Shown here: one piece after another, positions 16,992-24,800 of the stretch
Numbering within the stretch: the first letter of the stretch is position 1
How the letters are laid out: the number at the start of each line of letters is the position of its first letter
DNA from: Candidatus Sungbacteria bacterium RIFCSPLOWO2_02_FULL_51_17
Lineage (GTDB): Bacteria > Patescibacteriota > Minisyncoccia > Sungbacterales > GWA2-42-14
Direction of reading: 5' to 3'
Assembly (NCBI GenBank): GCA_001820785.1
Contig: MHQW01000032.1
Location: forward strand, 1-48,375
Length of the DNA: 48,375 bases
The notes under the pieces: generated by a model
What the model saw: only the letters and a program-made list of their open reading frames with translations
Database searches by the model: none
Told to the model about the DNA's origin: nothing
Program-made: the position numbers and the translations under genes

Positions 16992-18173
16992 ATGGGCACG
17001 TTTCGGCTGATCTTTGATACGGCATATCAATGGGTCGCGGCCCTCGTTGGCTACGACGATATACGGGTGCGGTCTCCGGAGTACCTGATTCTTCTGGGCT
17101 TTGTTCCTCTCGTTATCCTGCTTGGGTCCTGGGTGATCATACGACAGCGGCGCGCTGTGCGCATGCTTGGCATGCGGTATCCGGTAGTGCGGCGCATTGT
17201 CGCTTTACTGATGACCTCTATCGCGATCGCAGCCATTATCATCACGCATACCCGCCCCTTCAGCGTTGTAGTATCGCAAAAACCCATCTATAAGGGTGAG
17301 GCAGTTCAGTTCATTATAGACCTTTCCAATAGCCAGCTTGCCGAAGATATTCAACGCACTGATGACAATGGTAAGGTTTCATACATACCCCGGCTTGTGG
17401 CTGTGAAATATGAGATCGCGGCGGCGGTTGATGGTATGAGCGCCATGGGGATCTCATACTTCTGTCTCTCATATTTTACGCTTGCGTATAATCCGCTGTT
17501 GGAATGTACCGATGATATCGGAAATTTTAAGGAGGTCTTAGCGCGTCTGAATACGTCGCTTGCGGCGGGAGGCGGCACGGACCTTCTTAAGGCCTTCGGG
17601 GAGGATTATGTATTTGTTAGGAGCACGGTGCCCAAGGATACCCGCATTACCGCGATCATTGTCACCGACGGCGGGCAGGAGGTATGCCGGAAAGGCGATG
17701 GATCATTTGAGAGGGTTATACCGGATTGGAATGAAGGGGCGCTTCGTCAGCGCGTGGAAGAGGTGACAACAAAAGAAAGGGTCCGCCTCATTCCGGTGGG
17801 CGTCGGCGGCAAGGAGCTTTTTCCCGTTCCGCAACTTGATACGAGCGGGCGGAAATTCTATATCACGTGTAAGGATGGCGGGGTGCTCGTGACCCGCCTT
17901 GACCCGACGATCATAGAACGCGTGGCGGGGTGGGCGGGTGATAAGAGCAGGTACTACATTCTTGATCGTTCGCATTTGGGTGTGCACGGTTTTGCGGCGT
18001 GGCTCTCGTCATACATGACTGCGGAACTCGTTGTTGACCATTACATTTCCCAGGAGTCCACCGTTGACCTTCGGCGGTGGACGCTTATTGTGTTCATTGT
18101 ATCTGCGGCGCTTGCTCTTGGTGCGCTTGGGTGTATTGCCCAAATAGTAGGAAAGTTAGCTGGACGAAGATGA
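16992..18173 (+). CDS. Second membrane-anchored VWA-domain protein (BatB-like)
   Basis: 393 residues from the ATG at 16992; a TTG at 16977 is an in-frame alternative. Two N-terminal hydrophobic helices (ILLGFVPLVILLGSWVII and IVALLMTSIAIAAIIITH) are followed by a VWA domain. Its MIDAS residues are D110-L-S112-N-S114 (FIIDLSNSQ), the Thr in GGGTDLL and the Asp in IIVTDGGQ. A final membrane helix (WTLIVFIVSAALALGALGCI) and a short basic tail complete the Bat topology. It is clearly a divergent relative of the VWA protein at 14930. No convincing promoter is seen in the 110 bases upstream although a terminator separates it from the preceding operon; some read-through is likely. Confidence 0.8.
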   Translation: MGTFRLIFDTAYQWVAALVGYDDIRVRSPEYLILLGFVPLVILLGSWVIIRQRRAVRMLGMRYPVVRRIVALLMTSIAIAAIIITHTRPFSVVVSQKPIYKGEAVQFIIDLSNSQLAEDIQRTDDNGKVSYIPRLVAVKYEIAAAVDGMSAMGISYFCLSYFTLAYNPLLECTDDIGNFKEVLARLNTSLAAGGGTDLLKAFGEDYVFVRSTVPKDTRITAIIVTDGGQEVCRKGDGSFERVIPDWNEGALRQRVEEVTTKERVRLIPVGVGGKELFPVPQLDTSGRKFYITCKDGGVLVTRLDPTIIERVAGWAGDKSRYYILDRSHLGVHGFAAWLSSYMTAELVVDHYISQESTVDLRRWTLIVFIVSAALALGALGCIAQIVGKLAGRR

Positions 18174-18199
18174 TCCCGCAATTCATTCGGGATCTTTTT
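18172..18199 (+). terminator. Terminator after the second VWA gene
   Basis: GATCCCG (18172-18178) pairs with CGGGATC (18188-18194), followed by TTTTT. The stem starts within the TGA stop codon. Confidence 0.8.
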
Positions 18200-18262
18200 A
18201 ATGCGTGCCGCATGGCGATAGGTTGCCCCTAGGCCTTGATGGTGTTTGTCGACGGGGCATGC

Positions 18263-18291
18263 TTGCTATCGTATTCGTTCTGTGCTACTAA
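18263..18291 (+). promoter_or_regulatory. Probable promoter of the S41 protease gene
   Basis: TTGCTA (18263-18268), 17 bases, TACTAA (18286-18291). The -10 variant matches others in the window. Confidence 0.4.
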
Positions 18292-18329
18292 TTGGACAGT
18301 TTACCTACTCTTTGTCAACCGAGAACGCT

Positions 18330-19667
18330 ATGCGAGCAATGCTCAAAGATGTTGGGATCGGCCTCGTATTTCTTGCTGTTATTTCACTGTTTTCCTCAAG
18401 TAGTTCCGCCGATTGGCGGTCCGAGGCACAGGTCATTGCCGAGGTCTTTAATTATATTGAGCAGGATTATCTCTATCCCGTAGATCTTACGAAGTGCCGG
18501 TTTGATATGCTAAAGGAGCTTTCGCGCAGGAACCCCGATCCGGTGAAGTCCGGAGAGGGATCAAAGGATGATCCGGTAAATTTTGTCTGTCTTGATCGCC
18601 ACTCCGGATTCTCCACGCCTGACGAGACAAGGATGACGAGTGAAGAGATGTCGGGGCACTTTGGCGGGGTCGGTCTTCAGATAGAGCCGCGGAATGGAAA
18701 GGTTGTGGTTGTTTCCCCGATGGAAGACGCACCGGCCGCCAAAGCCGGAATTCTTGCGGGTGACATTGTCGTTGCGGTACGGCAAGAGAACGAGGCGAAG
18801 GCCGCGCCGGTCACCGATGCAACGGATGCCGCAAAACGTATTCGCGGGCCAGTAGGAACGAAGGTGTTCGTCACGATTGAACGCGCCGGAAAATCGTTTG
18901 AGGTGATGCTTGTTCGCGCCGATATTGCATCATCCGCTGTGAAGGTGTCAACGCTTCCCGACGGCACCGGATACATCCGCGTGTCGGGATTTACCGATAC
19001 GGCGGCAGATGATCTTGAGGCGGCTCTAAAAACGTTTCAGAAGAACGGACCGAACCCCAAGGTCATTCTGGATTTTCGCAATAATCCTGGTGGATATCTG
19101 CATTCAGCTCTTGAGATGCTGTATTACTTCAGCAAGAACCCAGACGATATCATGGCAACCCAGCGTTTCAAGCGGTCAGAAAAGATTGACCGAATCAAGG
19201 ATTGGGACGGTGAGTTCATGGAGCCCGGGACGAAGCGGGTAAAGACCGCGGGCGAATACGCGCATTACCGCGTGGCGATCCTTGTCAACGGCGGCAGCGC
19301 TTCGGCCTCCGAGATATTCGCCGGCACCATGAAGGACTGGGGGTTCGCGGTCGTTGGCGAGAAGTCGTTCGGCAAGGGGGTCGGTCAGTCGGTGCTCCAG
19401 CTTTCCGATAATTCCAGTTTTCGGCTAACCACGTTTGAGTTTCTGGTGGGAAACTCCAAGACGAAGATACAGGAAATCGGCGTGAATCCGACCCACATGG
19501 TTACGGATACGCGCTCGACAATTGACATTAGTGATGAAAAGGTGTTTGCCGGCAAGACCGATGAAGAGAAGCTTCGCATGTTTCAGGAGGCGTCCCGATC
19601 CCTAAAAGACAACACGGGAACGGACAAAGACGCGCAGTTCATGAAGGCGCGGGAGTTGCTAAAGTAA
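18330..19667 (+). CDS. ctp: S41-family C-terminal processing peptidase
   Basis: CtpA/Prc-type serine protease with a Ser/Lys dyad, acting outside the membrane. The N-terminal hydrophobic helix (VGIGLVFLAVISLFSSSSSA) is a signal peptide or anchor. A PDZ domain follows (GHFGGVGLQIEPRNGKVVVV, AAKAGILAGDIVVAVRQ). The protease core carries GYIRVSGFT, VILDFRNNPGGYL, the nucleophile Ser in VNGGSASASEIFAG and the catalytic Lys in GEKSFGKGVGQS. The end (FQEASRSLKDNTGTDKDAQF) matches the normal family tail. Such enzymes trim or degrade envelope proteins and often work with PDZ or lipoprotein adaptors. 445 residues from the ATG at 18330; an upstream in-frame GTG-type extension lies before the predicted promoter and is discarded. 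Confidence 0.93.
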   Translation: MRAMLKDVGIGLVFLAVISLFSSSSSADWRSEAQVIAEVFNYIEQDYLYPVDLTKCRFDMLKELSRRNPDPVKSGEGSKDDPVNFVCLDRHSGFSTPDETRMTSEEMSGHFGGVGLQIEPRNGKVVVVSPMEDAPAAKAGILAGDIVVAVRQENEAKAAPVTDATDAAKRIRGPVGTKVFVTIERAGKSFEVMLVRADIASSAVKVSTLPDGTGYIRVSGFTDTAADDLEAALKTFQKNGPNPKVILDFRNNPGGYLHSALEMLYYFSKNPDDIMATQRFKRSEKIDRIKDWDGEFMEPGTKRVKTAGEYAHYRVAILVNGGSASASEIFAGTMKDWGFAVVGEKSFGKGVGQSVLQLSDNSSFRLTTFEFLVGNSKTKIQEIGVNPTHMVTDTRSTIDISDEKVFAGKTDEEKLRMFQEASRSLKDNTGTDKDAQFMKARELLK

Positions 19668-19668
19668 T

Positions 19669-19737
19669 ATGCATACCGCTTTGCTATTCATCCAACAAGG
19701 GTGGTTGGCGGGGCGGTTTTTTATTGCCGGTATGCAT
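19669..19737. repeat. Inverted repeat after the S41 protease gene
   Basis: ATGCATACCG (19669-19678) and CGGTATGCAT (19728-19737) are perfect inverted copies around 49 bases. The loop has CCGC/GCGG and CCAAC/GTTGG complementarity and ends in six Ts at about 19717-19722, so the inside may act as a terminator and the arms may form a larger stem. Confidence 0.45.
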
Positions 19738-19761
19738 GGGCGGAATATACCGGCGGCGCAC

Positions 19762-19790
19762 TTGACAGGAGTAGTGAACGCAGGTACCTA
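19762..19790 (+). promoter_or_regulatory. Promoter of the 19833 membrane-protein gene
   Basis: TTGACA (19762-19767), 17 bases, TACCTA (19785-19790, followed by T). Confidence 0.5.
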
Positions 19791-19832
19791 TGTGCAGTGT
19801 AGTAACGTTCGTTGTCAAAAGAGGAGCATGGA

Positions 19833-20570
19833 ATGGATTTCACACTTGGGTTCGTGGCGGGTTCTTTTTTGGCGCCGTTGGTGCTTTTTGCCATCGCCTC
19901 TATTATCATCATTTGCTCGCTTGAGTATGAGAATGGCTGGTTTCCAACCCTGGTCGTTGGCGGCGCGTTTCTGGCATTTCATTACCTACTCGGTGTGCCG
20001 GTGTTTTCCTACATCTGGGAAAACATTGGGTTGCTTGCGCTCTATGTATTGGGATATGGCATCATTGGTGGTGTCTATTCCGTCTTCAAGTGGTACCGAT
20101 ATTCTCTTATCACCAGGGAGCGCATCAAGGAGGTAGAGAAAGAGTTTTTGGTCAGTAAGGGTATTCCGGGTGATGTGATGTCGGACGAGTTAAAACTTGA
20201 GTGGGCAGAGTATTTCAAGTCACACAATGGGTACGCCTTTGGTGGCAAGAGTATTGAGAATGCTATCCCGCAGTGGCATACGCATAAGGCGCTTCTTCTG
20301 CAATGGGTAACGTACTGGCCGTGGAGCTTGGTGTGGACGGTCATCAACGATCCGATCCGCCGGTTCGTACGGTTCATCGTCCGTCAGCTCCAGCAGGTGT
20401 ATCAGCATATCACCGATGTGGTCTACGCTGATGTGCGAAAGAATATTCTTACGCCGGAAAGGCGGATACAGCTTGAGCAGAAGGCCAGGGAGCGTCAAGC
20501 GGTGGAACACGAAGAAAAAATGAGGCAAAAGCGCGAGGAGTGGCAAGGCGGGCTTCACGGAAAGTATTAG
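19833..20570 (+). CDS. Hypothetical membrane protein, 245 residues
   Basis: The ATG at 19833 follows GAGGAG by 6 bases. Three N-terminal hydrophobic helices span residues 5-95 (GFVAGSFLAPLVLFAIASII, WFPTLVVGGAFLAFHYLLG, IGLLALYVLGYGIIGGVYSV). A cytoplasmic part with tryptophan-rich (WVTYWPWSLVWTVIND) and basic helices follows, and the C-terminus is a charged coiled coil (RRIQLEQKARERQAVEHEEK). The W-P-W-S segment could lie at the membrane surface. I recognise no family. It has its own promoter and terminator and sits between two secreted proteases. Confidence 0.7.
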   Translation: MDFTLGFVAGSFLAPLVLFAIASIIIICSLEYENGWFPTLVVGGAFLAFHYLLGVPVFSYIWENIGLLALYVLGYGIIGGVYSVFKWYRYSLITRERIKEVEKEFLVSKGIPGDVMSDELKLEWAEYFKSHNGYAFGGKSIENAIPQWHTHKALLLQWVTYWPWSLVWTVINDPIRRFVRFIVRQLQQVYQHITDVVYADVRKNILTPERRIQLEQKARERQAVEHEEKMRQKREEWQGGLHGKY

Positions 20571-20582
20571 CGACAGGAACTA

Positions 20583-20607
20583 AAGGACGGAACATCCGTC
20601 CTTTTTT
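20583..20607 (+). terminator. Terminator after the 19833 gene
   Basis: AAGGACGGA (20583-20591), loop ACA, TCCGTCCTT (20595-20603), then TTTT. Confidence 0.88.
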
Positions 20608-20652
20608 GTTTGTGTGTGTGCGAGAGATATTGGCGCTGTGCAGCGGGTGCTA

Positions 20653-20681
20653 TTGACAAAATAATGAATATTTGATATAAG
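20653..20681 (+). promoter_or_regulatory. Consensus promoter of the structured RNA/protease unit
   Basis: TTGACA (20653-20658), 17 bases, TATAAG (20676-20681): one of the strongest promoters in the window, start expected near 20688. Confidence 0.7.
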
Positions 20682-20687
20682 AAAAAC

Positions 20688-20863
20688 AGCAACCAAAGGT
20701 GCTTTCTGGAAAGAAAAGGGCAGGGATCCGTCTCTACGACTCTATTCCTAGGAGAGCATGTCTCGTGCGGCCCCATTGGGTGCACGTGGGGCGGCTGCTT
20801 TGCGGTTGAACGCTCTTTGACATGCAATCGGGAGAGAGTCGGAGACGCATCTCTGCTTTTTTA
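20688..20863 (+). ncRNA. Candidate structured RNA (6S-like rod or long regulatory leader) with terminator-like closing helix
   Basis: The 311-base stretch 20571-20881 holds a terminator, a consensus promoter and this element. Bases 20720-20743 pair with 20835-20856 over 22 positions, with one G-U, one C-C mismatch and a 2-base bulge, followed by seven Ts (20857-20863). Further inside, TTCC (20745-20748) can pair with GGGA (20830-20833). After an asymmetric internal loop (7 and 4 bases), GCATGT (20756-20761) pairs with ACATGC (20820-20825). The apex contains a GC-rich hairpin (GCCCCA/TGGGGC, about 20770-20792). A small 5' hairpin AGCAACC/GGTGCT starts the RNA. A length near 176, a long closing stem and an internal bubble resemble 6S RNA, but no sequence hallmark proves it. 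It could instead be an attenuator for the protease gene 19 bases downstream. Confidence 0.5.
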
Positions 20864-20881
20864 TTCCGAAAGGAGCGCGCC

Positions 20882-21793
20882 ATGAAACGCGTGGTAGTCG
20901 GCATTCTTGTAGGTATGTTCTTTCTCGCAGGTGCTTTTGCCAGTGCCGGTGCTTCCGATCTGGGCAGGGTTCCAGCGGCGTTCGCGGTAGACGGAAAGTA
21001 TGACTACTCAATGGCACTGTATGCCGGAGGAATTGAGGAGATCGCGAGCGATTGGCCCCGCATCTATGCTTCGGGTATACCGATGATCGGTGATGGTAAT
21101 GGGGGAGAAAAACCATTTGGCGAGGAGCCCACAGTCCAGAGCGGACGCGTCATCATCATTCCTCCCTATGTGATAGCACTTGATCATATCGTTACCATTT
21201 CCGATGTCGCGATGCCGATCATGACCCCGTTCGGAGTACAGGCGATGAAGATTCCTGTCACACGGGTTGGTAACGAGGAGTTCTGGCTGCAGTCGGCGAA
21301 GAATTCCGCCGCAAAGATCTTACTGAAAAAATTATTGGTGATCCCCAATATGGATCTTGCGTTCTTTGAGATGCCGGCTGGTGCACATGTGCGCCATGCG
21401 GCGTTCACCATTGGAAACTCTTACGAATTGCAACTCCTGCACTCCGTGATCGTACTGGGAAGTCCCTCATTTTATGGGGTGAATGTTCGCGTTGGCGCTG
21501 TATCTGCTTTGTACTCTGATTTTGATCAGGATCGCGTGAGTGAGAACGCAAAGAAAGACGGCACGTTTGTTCAGGGTGAGATGGGAATCTCGGTTCCCAT
21601 CGTTCCCGGGGATTCCGGCTCGCCGGTAGTGGCATTTCGGGACGGCAGGCCCGAGTTGGTGGGCATTGTAAACACCCAACTCCTTGGCATTCTTGGCACC
21701 ATGATTCCCATAGACGAAGTTCTGCGCCACTTCAAAGAAGCGACCGGCGTGGACCTTCGTGAAGTGAGTCGCAAGGACCCGTATCGGCAGTAG
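20882..21793 (+). CDS. Secreted trypsin-like serine protease, 303 residues
   Basis: The ATG at 20882 has AAAGGAG upstream. A Sec signal peptide (VVVGILVGMFFLAGAFASAG) leads into a chymotrypsin-fold domain. The catalytic Ser is in PGDSGSPVVAF. A likely Asp is in IPNMDLAFFEMP, matching the usual D-(L/I)-A block, and the likely His is in YVIALDHIVTI, which replaces the typical T(A)AHC context. Because the His neighbourhood is unusual, full activity is probable but not certain. There is no PDZ domain. It lies downstream of the structured RNA and may be controlled by it. With the S41 protease 1.2 kb upstream it forms an envelope proteolysis pair. Confidence 0.85.
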   Translation: MKRVVVGILVGMFFLAGAFASAGASDLGRVPAAFAVDGKYDYSMALYAGGIEEIASDWPRIYASGIPMIGDGNGGEKPFGEEPTVQSGRVIIIPPYVIALDHIVTISDVAMPIMTPFGVQAMKIPVTRVGNEEFWLQSAKNSAAKILLKKLLVIPNMDLAFFEMPAGAHVRHAAFTIGNSYELQLLHSVIVLGSPSFYGVNVRVGAVSALYSDFDQDRVSENAKKDGTFVQGEMGISVPIVPGDSGSPVVAFRDGRPELVGIVNTQLLGILGTMIPIDEVLRHFKEATGVDLREVSRKDPYRQ

Positions 21794-21810
21794 TATCGGG
21801 GATATACAAG

Positions 21811-21833
21811 AACCGCTCCATTCAGGAGCGGTT
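21811..21833. terminator. Hairpin between the protease gene and mfd
   Basis: AACCGCTCC (21811-21819), loop ATTCA, GGAGCGGTT (21825-21833). The T-run is short on both strands; probably a shared terminator for converging genes. Confidence 0.6.
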
Positions 21834-21883
21834 TATAGTTGTACGCAAAGACCGATCGGTTGCTTCGCGCGGTAGTCATGTTA

Positions 21884-23863
21884 TCACTGTGGTCCGGCGT
21901 CCCGCGCTTTCTCAACGGCCTCGGCAAGGATCTGGCAGTAGAGATTCAGTCCTACGCGGTTGATGGCCCCCGACTGCTCGCGCCCCAGAATGTTTCCGGC
22001 CCCCCGTATCTCCATGTCGCGAAGCGCTATCTGGTACCCGCCGCCCAATTCTTCAAATTCCTTTAATGCTTCAAGACGCCGCCATGCTTTTTCCGTAAGG
22101 TGTGACGCTTTATAAAGGAAGTACGCATATGCCTGATCATACCCACGCCCTATGCGCCCGCGTATCTGGTGCGCCTGCGCAAGTCCCAGCCGTGGCGCGT
22201 CGTCTACGATAAGGGTATTGGCGTTTGAAAAATCCAGACCGTTTTCAATGATGGTGGTGGCAAGCAGGATGTCATATTTTTTTTCGCGAAAATCATTTAT
22301 CGTTTCTATCATATGCGATTCTTTCATGCGGCCATGGATGACGCCTATTTTCGGTTTCTGCGGCGCGCGGCTCATAAGTTTTTCTACGCGCGTGCGAATG
22401 GCCTCAATGGTTTCCACGCGGTTGTGAAGGAAGTAGATTTGGCCGCCGCGCTCCATTTCGCGCGTTATGGCGCCGCGTATAGTGCCTGCGGCGTGCGGCA
22501 TGACGAATGTTTTGATGGCAATTCTTCCCGGGGGAGGCGTTTGAATATTGGAAATGTTGCGAAGGCCGCCTAAAGCAAGATAGAGTGTTCGGGGAATGGG
22601 AGTCGCGGAGAGAGAAAGAATATCGGTCTCGGCGCGCATCTCTTTGAAACGCTCTTTTTGTTTTACGCCGAACCGCTGTTCCTCATCAATGATAACGAGT
22701 CCCAGGTCTCGGAACGCGATATCATGTGAAAGGATTCGGTGGGTGCCGATAAGAATGTCCAACGTGCCGGCCGCGAGTTTTTTTGTGATGGTATGCGCCT
22801 CGCTTGGAGATGTTATGCGCGAGATGCCGGCGATCTCCACCGGAAACTTTTCAAAACGCTTTTGGAAGTTTCGCACATGTTCATAGGCAAGGATGGTCGT
22901 AGGGGCGATGAGTGCCACCTGCTTTTTTGCGATGATCGCGCGCATAGCCGTTTGCATCGCAACCTCGGTCTTTCCGAAGCCGACGTCTCCGCAGATGATC
23001 CGGTCCATCGGTTTTTCGGATGCGAGGTCTTTTTGTATGTCCTGGAGCGCTTTTGTTTGGTCATCCGTTTCCTGAAATTCAAATGCTCCGGCAAATTCCC
23101 GTTCCAGCATGGGGTCGCGGGCGTAAGGGGCGCGCCATATCGTTTCACGGCCCGCGTAGAGCTGGAGAAGTTCTTGCGCCAGTTTTTCCGCGTCTTCCCC
23201 TATCTTTTTTCGTGTAGTAAACCATGCGGTCCCTCCGAGGCGGTGCACACGGGGAGTATTAAAGCCGATATACGGCGAAAGGCGTTTTTCCTGGTCCTTG
23301 GGAACGTACAAGCGATCCGGTTCCGCTCCTTCCCGCGGTGGCGCGTATTCTACCACGAAATATTCTTTTTCACGCTCGGTGATAAAATCCCTGAAGATGC
23401 CGATGCCGTGGTCAATGTGTACCAGATAATCGCCTGGCGAGATGTGCGCGAGCGTGGCGCCTGAAGCAAGCGATATTTTTTTTGTCTCGGCGCCTTTTTT
23501 GGCCTCAATCGGATGGATGCTCTGGACAGTATTCCCGAAGAACTCAACACGCCATGCCCGGGTTTCATTTATGGCCCAGATATCCACGATGTTTCCTCGC
23601 TGACTGAACTCTCCTCTGCCGAATATGTGCGCGGTTTTTTCATATCCGAAATCGGTGAGGCGCCTGATGAATGCTCCCGGTTTCATCTCGGTCTCATGTG
23701 CTATGCAAAAGGCGTTCTTGCGCCAAAAGCCGTCCGTATGTACGGCGCACCTGATGTTTTCATGGTGTTCGCCGAACCACAAAGCGCCCCGCTCTACTAG
23801 GTGGGGGGTGAGGCGCACGATAAGAAATTCTTTTGGCGGTGCCTCGGGTGGACTGTTTGACAT
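21884..23863 (-). CDS. mfd: Short Mfd-type transcription-repair coupling factor / SF2 helicase
   Basis: The central and motor parts of Mfd are clear. There is a remnant of the UvrB-like N-terminus (TAHIFGRGEFSQRGNIVDIW). The RNA-polymerase-interacting Tudor-like domain is GDYLVHIDHGIGIFRDF (about residue 145). The RecG-like translocase follows, with Walker A ICGDVGFGKTEVA, DEEQ box IIDEEQRFGV, motif III SLSATPIPRTLY and the helicase C part with IENGLDFSNANT, QIRGRIGR and the TRG region AGNILGREQSGAINRVG. The protein ends there at 659 residues. Standard Mfd is about 1,150: most of the UvrA-binding N-terminal module (D1a/D2) and the C-terminal D7 autoinhibitory domain are missing. It should move RNA polymerase but may not recruit UvrA. 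The ATG at 23863 lies about 6 bases from the predicted transcript start. Confidence 0.9.
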   Translation of the reverse strand: MSNSPPEAPPKEFLIVRLTPHLVERGALWFGEHHENIRCAVHTDGFWRKNAFCIAHETEMKPGAFIRRLTDFGYEKTAHIFGRGEFSQRGNIVDIWAINETRAWRVEFFGNTVQSIHPIEAKKGAETKKISLASGATLAHISPGDYLVHIDHGIGIFRDFITEREKEYFVVEYAPPREGAEPDRLYVPKDQEKRLSPYIGFNTPRVHRLGGTAWFTTRKKIGEDAEKLAQELLQLYAGRETIWRAPYARDPMLEREFAGAFEFQETDDQTKALQDIQKDLASEKPMDRIICGDVGFGKTEVAMQTAMRAIIAKKQVALIAPTTILAYEHVRNFQKRFEKFPVEIAGISRITSPSEAHTITKKLAAGTLDILIGTHRILSHDIAFRDLGLVIIDEEQRFGVKQKERFKEMRAETDILSLSATPIPRTLYLALGGLRNISNIQTPPPGRIAIKTFVMPHAAGTIRGAITREMERGGQIYFLHNRVETIEAIRTRVEKLMSRAPQKPKIGVIHGRMKESHMIETINDFREKKYDILLATTIIENGLDFSNANTLIVDDAPRLGLAQAHQIRGRIGRGYDQAYAYFLYKASHLTEKAWRRLEALKEFEELGGGYQIALRDMEIRGAGNILGREQSGAINRVGLNLYCQILAEAVEKARDAGPQ

Positions 23864-23876
23864 TGTAAGGGTTTCA

Positions 23877-23904
23877 TTATACTACGATACGAACGTTTTT
23901 GCAA
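23877..23904 (-). promoter_or_regulatory. Promoter of mfd
   Basis: Reverse strand: TTGCAA (23899-23904), 16 bases, TATAAT (23877-23882). The ATG at 23863 follows after 13 bases, leaving a leader of roughly 6 bases. Confidence 0.6.
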
Positions 23905-23905
23905 A

Positions 23906-23980
23906 TAGACCTGCTGCGTAAAAATTTTCGTAGCCGAAATCTGGAAATTGTAGCAGAATAATCTTTGCGCAGTAGGTCTA
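23906..23980. repeat. 75-base element with 17-base terminal inverted repeats
   Basis: TAGACCTGCTGCGTAAA (23906-23922) and TTTGCGCAGTAGGTCTA (23964-23980) are inverted copies differing at two positions (both allow G-U pairing). It sits between the HAD-gene terminator and the mfd -35 box. It could be a small non-autonomous mobile element or a structured RNA; no flanking target duplication is obvious. Confidence 0.5.
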
Positions 23981-23982
23981 AT

Positions 23983-24010
23983 GAAAAATCATCCCGCGCG
24001 AGGCGGGATG
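23983..24010 (-). terminator. Terminator of the HAD phosphatase gene
   Basis: On the reverse strand CATCCCGC pairs with GCGGGATG (24003-24010 and 23990-23997), followed by ATTTTTCATT. Confidence 0.8.
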
Positions 24011-24020
24011 GTCGTGGTGC

Positions 24021-24671
24021 TTACGGGAGGCGTCGCACGATCTCAAGAAGTTCCTGGGGGTCTTTAGCGAGGTGGTCGGGCTCTGCTTCACGAAGTTTTG
24101 CTTCGCGCGTCCATCCCCATGCGCATGATATGACCGTTATGGCAGCAGCTTTCCCGCCGTGGATCTCGTCAATGGTATCGCCGAGAAGAATGATCTCGGC
24201 GGGTGGCACACCCAGCGCTCGCGCAGGAATGAGATAAAATTCCGGATCGTGTTTTGAGAGTCCGCCCACCTCATTATTGCCGAAGACCCGTCCGAAATGC
24301 TGCAGAAGTCCGAGGCGAGACATATTTGCTGTGATGATATCCGAGAAATTTCCCGATACGATGTGGAGCGCGTGCGTTGTCCCAAGGTCATGGAGAACAC
24401 GCTCTATGTCCGGGAACGCCCCGGGGGCAAGCGCTTGTTTTTGCACAAGTTCCTGGTAGTGCGGGATGGTGAGCGGTATCTCCTCATCGGTAAGTTCCAT
24501 GACGGTCTTGTAGAACTGTTGCCAGCCATTTCCCCAGTGTGTCCGGATCTTTTCGGGGGTGACAACTGTCGTCTTTCCGAATCGGGCGGCAAGTGCCGTT
24601 AGAATTGGCGCCGTTGTTGCGATGGAATCAACGATGACGCCGTCATAGTCAAAGAAGATTGTCGTCTTCAT
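24021..24671 (-). CDS. HAD-superfamily phosphatase (phosphoglycolate-phosphatase-like)
   Basis: 216 residues. HAD motifs are in order: motif I FFDYDGVIVDS (nucleophile Asp and acid/base Asp), a helical cap domain (about residues 20-90), motif II IVSGNFSD (Ser), motif III Lys in GGLSKHDPEFY, and motif IV ILLGDTIDEIHGG. This is the layout of the Gph/PGP-like C1-cap subfamily, which dephosphorylates small metabolites such as 2-phosphoglycolate; the real substrate cannot be read from sequence. The ATG at 24671 was chosen because motif I normally lies within 15 residues of the start; ATGs at 24680 and 24725 are in frame. A weak promoter (TTGTGA, 17 bases, TATCCT) is visible upstream. Confidence 0.85.
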   Translation of the reverse strand: MKTTIFFDYDGVIVDSIATTAPILTALAARFGKTTVVTPEKIRTHWGNGWQQFYKTVMELTDEEIPLTIPHYQELVQKQALAPGAFPDIERVLHDLGTTHALHIVSGNFSDIITANMSRLGLLQHFGRVFGNNEVGGLSKHDPEFYLIPARALGVPPAEIILLGDTIDEIHGGKAAAITVISCAWGWTREAKLREAEPDHLAKDPQELLEIVRRLP

Positions 24672-24800
24672 GAGGCCCATGTCAAAGCAACTTCGTGCAG
24701 GATAGCATGCCGCACGCCCGGTCACAACTCTTGGTGCTGGGACTTGACAAAGAAATTATGATATGAGACGAGTGCGGAGTGAGTATGCGCCAATATACAC

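Noticed and set aside
24744-24749. TTGACA upstream of the 24801 gene
   Set aside because: No -10 box at a suitable distance; candidates lie 7-10 bases away, which is too close.
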